Assembly: GCA_022821805.1 (NCBI GenBank)
Contig: JAJECX010000026.1
Span: 62,001-126,000, forward strand
Source: Anaerolineae bacterium
GTDB lineage: Bacteria > Chloroflexota > Anaerolineae > Aggregatilineales > Phototrophicaceae
Direction of reading: 5' to 3'
Length of the DNA: 64,000 bases
The notes under the pieces were generated by a model. That model was not told the DNA's origin, did no database searches, and was given only the letters and a program-made list of their open reading frames with translations. A program made the translations under genes and the position numbers. Below, piece after piece: positions 62,701-64,000 of this stretch. The stretch's first letter is position 1. The number at the start of each line of letters is the position of its first letter.

Positions 62701-63078
62701 AGCCTGAAACATATCGTCGGCCAGCTCATCATGAACGCCAGCGCCGTCTCACCGGCGGGTTCAAAGATAACCGTGTCAGCTAATTTCGGACGGTTCGAAT
62801 TGCCCAATGGCAGCGACTTGGCTGACGCCATTGAGATCACAGTGACTGACAAAGGCGGCGGGATCTCGCTTGATGATATACAGCGAGTCTTTGCCAGGAA
62901 ATATCGGACAGACAATCGAGAGATCGCCGGTTTTGGCGATGTTGGCGTTGGCATGACGGTCGCCAGAGCTTATGCGCGCGCGCAGGACGGCGATCTTTGG
63001 ATCTCAACTCAAGCGGGCGAAGGGTCCGTTTTTCACCTTGCCCTGCCCCTGCAACTGGACGCGTCAATTGAGGAATAG
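59752..63078 (+). CDS. Membrane GAF coiled-coil sensor-kinase-like protein, phospho-His replaced
   Basis: The 1108-residue protein has about seven N-terminal transmembrane helices (residues 13-235), a GAF-like domain (about 285-445; LETLQVEICALLRF), a very long coiled coil (about 465-855), and a histidine-kinase core at the C-terminus. The H-box region reads LLDDLRTPMTSISDY: Asp876 stands where the phospho-accepting His is expected. The ATP-binding parts remain: an N-box Asn in IMNASAVSP, DKGGGIS (G1) and GVGMTVARAY (G2). The ATG at 59752 follows GCAGGTTG; a TTG at 59746 is less likely. No response-regulator gene is adjacent. Confidence 0.85.
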   Translation: MTTLDILNVFVEFPGNLLFFLLVIALSQGSLFLAFGHRSRFPFEQATRRYVIAATGLVILWLIMLGAAILTQFSALEAKVYMPPLERLVYAITLLILAWCFLSADFHRWQNRSNLLVFGAAFVLVLLYINGARGWLAVYAEGKAFNATDAAQLWSGLTAALAGICALLAILNIKHIVDAPLKVLFFLIFIIGNGWDFHQLSNSNITGNYLGAARLAYLAGLILLPVIIYRLSIALLEHSLVEVVLAASQPSPAVVQSPQPAQAPVEGEVDALLAAPSSWNFGASPVPSDRRHLLNAIGIMLETGDGANVPDQIVRAALETLQVEICALLRFQESSYADVIAGYDRVAEQSLSGVSLNLNEQPTLREAAARREQTILFPEYHAEELQDLFRRLSIPGNSGVYAQPLTVEGELVSLMLVAMPYRQADLSPEELESLRDIGYVAANLLAWTFDAASLKAMTEVDIIEQIASRGDATTVDQDALNAYRQEIETSLETVRDRSVRLARQITELKQQQEEQRIRLLNTLAEGDNGHDSAQRLNATFDEQSQLRESFEGSARALLDAETLLRALNAENAEALAQVIREYMHKEYNLLLATRDRLRRQINALLVMGRSVATDGYGGILQTLADESAQLELEREQQQRRLDSIAGRLESMGLDANAPHSTQLLIQLYAERTAYANQLAEVNKDRDTLLTERQRISASSRIDSDDLERQLRNLSADHEQLLNSREQLRREKQDLLAQVGEAHAETASVQATAEQLAAELRAQEARQEEIGRRLDELAEERDNLLKLRDQLTAKVNETLADDADHDGRAALDGEVAELSASVKRLTAQREQLALELSDARTELSVAQAERIGQATEDSEDMREYSLNVPALFSSLLDDLRTPMTSISDYTDLLLAESIGILGAAQQQVLAMIASDIGRLAEMITEIQKVAQLDGSRFALEYGNIDLISIIEDVIEEESDDFAERGHIVELALGDQLPPIAADGASLKHIVGQLIMNASAVSPAGSKITVSANFGRFELPNGSDLADAIEITVTDKGGGISLDDIQRVFARKYRTDNREIAGFGDVGVGMTVARAYARAQDGDLWISTQAGEGSVFHLALPLQLDASIEE

Positions 63079-63081
63079 CCC

Positions 63082-64000
63082 ATGCGGCGCAACGTAAGCA
63101 GCGAGCTGATCGTAGCTCTGCTTGCGGCGGTATCGCTTCTGTTTGCCGCCGTTTTTGCTGTATTGCTTTCGACATCTACGTCTCAGAGACCGCCTGGTCC
63201 ACCAACTGTGGCAACAGTTGAGGTTGCCACGTCGACGGTTACCGCTTTAGCTGTGGGTCCAGTAAATGTGACCGAGACACCGGTCCCCGAAGACGTCACA
63301 CACGTGCCAGTTGAGAGCGAAACGCCGATGCACCAGCCGATTGCTGCGACTTATACGACGCCAGCAGTGGTTGCGACAACCGAGCAGACCGTTGTAAGGA
63401 CATCAACGATTGCAGTCGCCACCGAGCTTCCGCTTGCGACCCAGACTTCAGCTAGGCAAACTGAAATCGGGTTCCCACCAGCCACAACAACACCGGCTGC
63501 CATAGCAAGCGCGACACCTTCACCGACGGACGTCCTGCCGACAGCCACTCTTGAAGAAGCGGAAACGCGCATTGCGCCAGCCAATCTGACTTTAACGGCC
63601 ATTCGCGAAACGGTGGTTGCGTTGGCGGCGCGATCGACGGCGCGAGCGGAGGCGACGGCAGCACTGACAGCATTCGTCGCGACAGAAACGCCTCTGGCAA
63701 GGGAGACAGCGGCGGCAGACGCGACGGAACTTCCGAAGCCTTCACCGACGGATGTCCTTCCCAAGGCGACGCTCGAAGAAGCAGTTGCACGCATTGCGCC
63801 AGCCAATCTAACCTTGACGGCGATCCGCGAAACGGTGGTCGCGTTGGTGGCGCGATCGACGGCGCGAGCGGAGGCGACGATAGAACCGCCAACTGTCGAT
63901 GCAACTGAAACGCCCCAAGAGACGGAGACAGCGACGGCAGACGCGACGGAAGTCACGCCGATAGCGACGCTTGAAGAAGCGGCAACACGCATTGCGCCAG
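63082..64000 (+). CDS. Membrane-anchored Thr/Pro/Ala-rich repeat protein (partial)
   Basis: The frame from ATG 63082 is open to the window end, giving 306 residues so far. A short basic N-terminus is followed by a membrane helix (about residues 9-29) and then a Thr/Pro/Ala/Val-rich region of low complexity. From about residue 146 a 74-residue unit repeats, each copy holding TLEEA, RIAPANLTLTAIRETVVAL and ARSTARAEAT. It looks like an extracytoplasmic stalk or surface protein. It starts three bases after the sensor-kinase-like gene, so the two are probably co-transcribed. The opposite strand also has a long open frame here, but this is a by-product of the composition. Confidence 0.75.
   Translation, partial: MRRNVSSELIVALLAAVSLLFAAVFAVLLSTSTSQRPPGPPTVATVEVATSTVTALAVGPVNVTETPVPEDVTHVPVESETPMHQPIAATYTTPAVVATTEQTVVRTSTIAVATELPLATQTSARQTEIGFPPATTTPAAIASATPSPTDVLPTATLEEAETRIAPANLTLTAIRETVVALAARSTARAEATAALTAFVATETPLARETAAADATELPKPSPTDVLPKATLEEAVARIAPANLTLTAIRETVVALVARSTARAEATIEPPTVDATETPQETETATADATEVTPIATLEEAATRIAP
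63517..64000. repeat. Degenerate 222-bp tandem repeat in surface protein gene
   Basis: The segment that starts CCTTCACCGACGGA at 63517 recurs at 63739, a period of 222 bp (74 codons). A third, shorter copy of the TLEEA part begins at 63964, 198 bp after the second. Long blocks such as GCGCGATCGACGGCGCGAGC are identical between copies, which points to recent duplication. The array runs past the window edge. Confidence 0.85.

Noticed and set aside
63351..63992. Long open frame on the minus strand
   Set aside because: It lies opposite the Thr/Ala/Val-rich repeat protein, consists of low-complexity Val/Ala/Ser, has no ribosome-binding site, and the plus-strand frame is coupled to the upstream gene and has a membrane anchor.

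Overview
The window reads as a free-living bacterial chromosome segment. It has moderately high GC, dense operons, no mobile elements and no CRISPR. The mix of genes suggests a member of the Chloroflexota (Anaerolineae-like): a fused NuoCD, a zinc-ribbon threonine synthase, a BTAD/SARP-like regulator, an Mrp protein without CXXC, a long GAF histidine kinase, and a carbamoyltransferase/DUF5989 cassette. This placement is an inference from protein character; no database search was possible.

Layout. 1-5.75 kb: end of an unidentified gene, then a sugar ABC transporter (binding protein and two permeases) with a class II ketose-bisphosphate aldolase and an ADP-dependent sugar kinase. 5.76-8.86 kb (minus): selB and a long coiled-coil protein. 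8.97-11.94 kb: hisHAFIE behind a near-consensus promoter and a His-codon leader peptide with attenuator. 11.96-17.75 kb: tandem DsbA-like secreted protein, thioesterase, acyl-CoA synthetase, BTAD regulator; then tRNA-Arg(TCT) and gyrB. 20.07-24.04 kb (minus): five-gene carbamoyltransferase cassette with small membrane proteins and an SGNH-like protein. 24.1-31.3 kb: LON-domain protein, an alpha/beta-hydrolase/acyl-CoA synthetase fusion, sulfurtransferase, CelD-type acyltransferase, glycosyltransferase and a small unknown protein. 31.4-34.1 kb: argG-argH. 34.17-45.44 kb: branched-chain amino acid cluster ilvE-ilvB-ilvN-ilvC-leuA-leuC-leuD-cimA-leuB behind one promoter and an Ile/Leu/Val leader peptide with attenuator. 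45.5-50.7 kb: murA (minus), SAM riboswitch-metB, thrC (minus), thrB. 50.77-54.78 kb: iscX-nuoB-nuoCD-nuoI, a partial complex I set. 54.8-59.5 kb: repeat coiled-coil membrane protein, Mrp ATPase, small membrane protein, STAS protein, class A beta-lactamase-like hydrolase and Nudix hydrolase. 59.57-64 kb: structured leader, a 1108-residue sensor-kinase-like protein with Asp at the phospho-acceptor position, and an open-ended Thr/Pro-rich repeat surface protein.

The window is rich in amino-acid biosynthesis controlled by RNA. Three regulatory RNAs stand out. The his operon and the ilv/leu operon each have a ribosome-dependent attenuator: leader peptide, an 8-bp antiterminator that overlaps the terminator 5' arm, and a terminator with a T tract. 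The metB gene has an S-box (SAM) riboswitch followed by two tandem terminators. A promoter of the form TTGACA-17-TATACT occurs in front of his and of iscX-nuo, and a weaker TTGACA-17 version precedes ilv. Isoleucine appears to be made from citramalate (cimA within the operon), so LeuCD and LeuB would serve both leucine and isoleucine synthesis.
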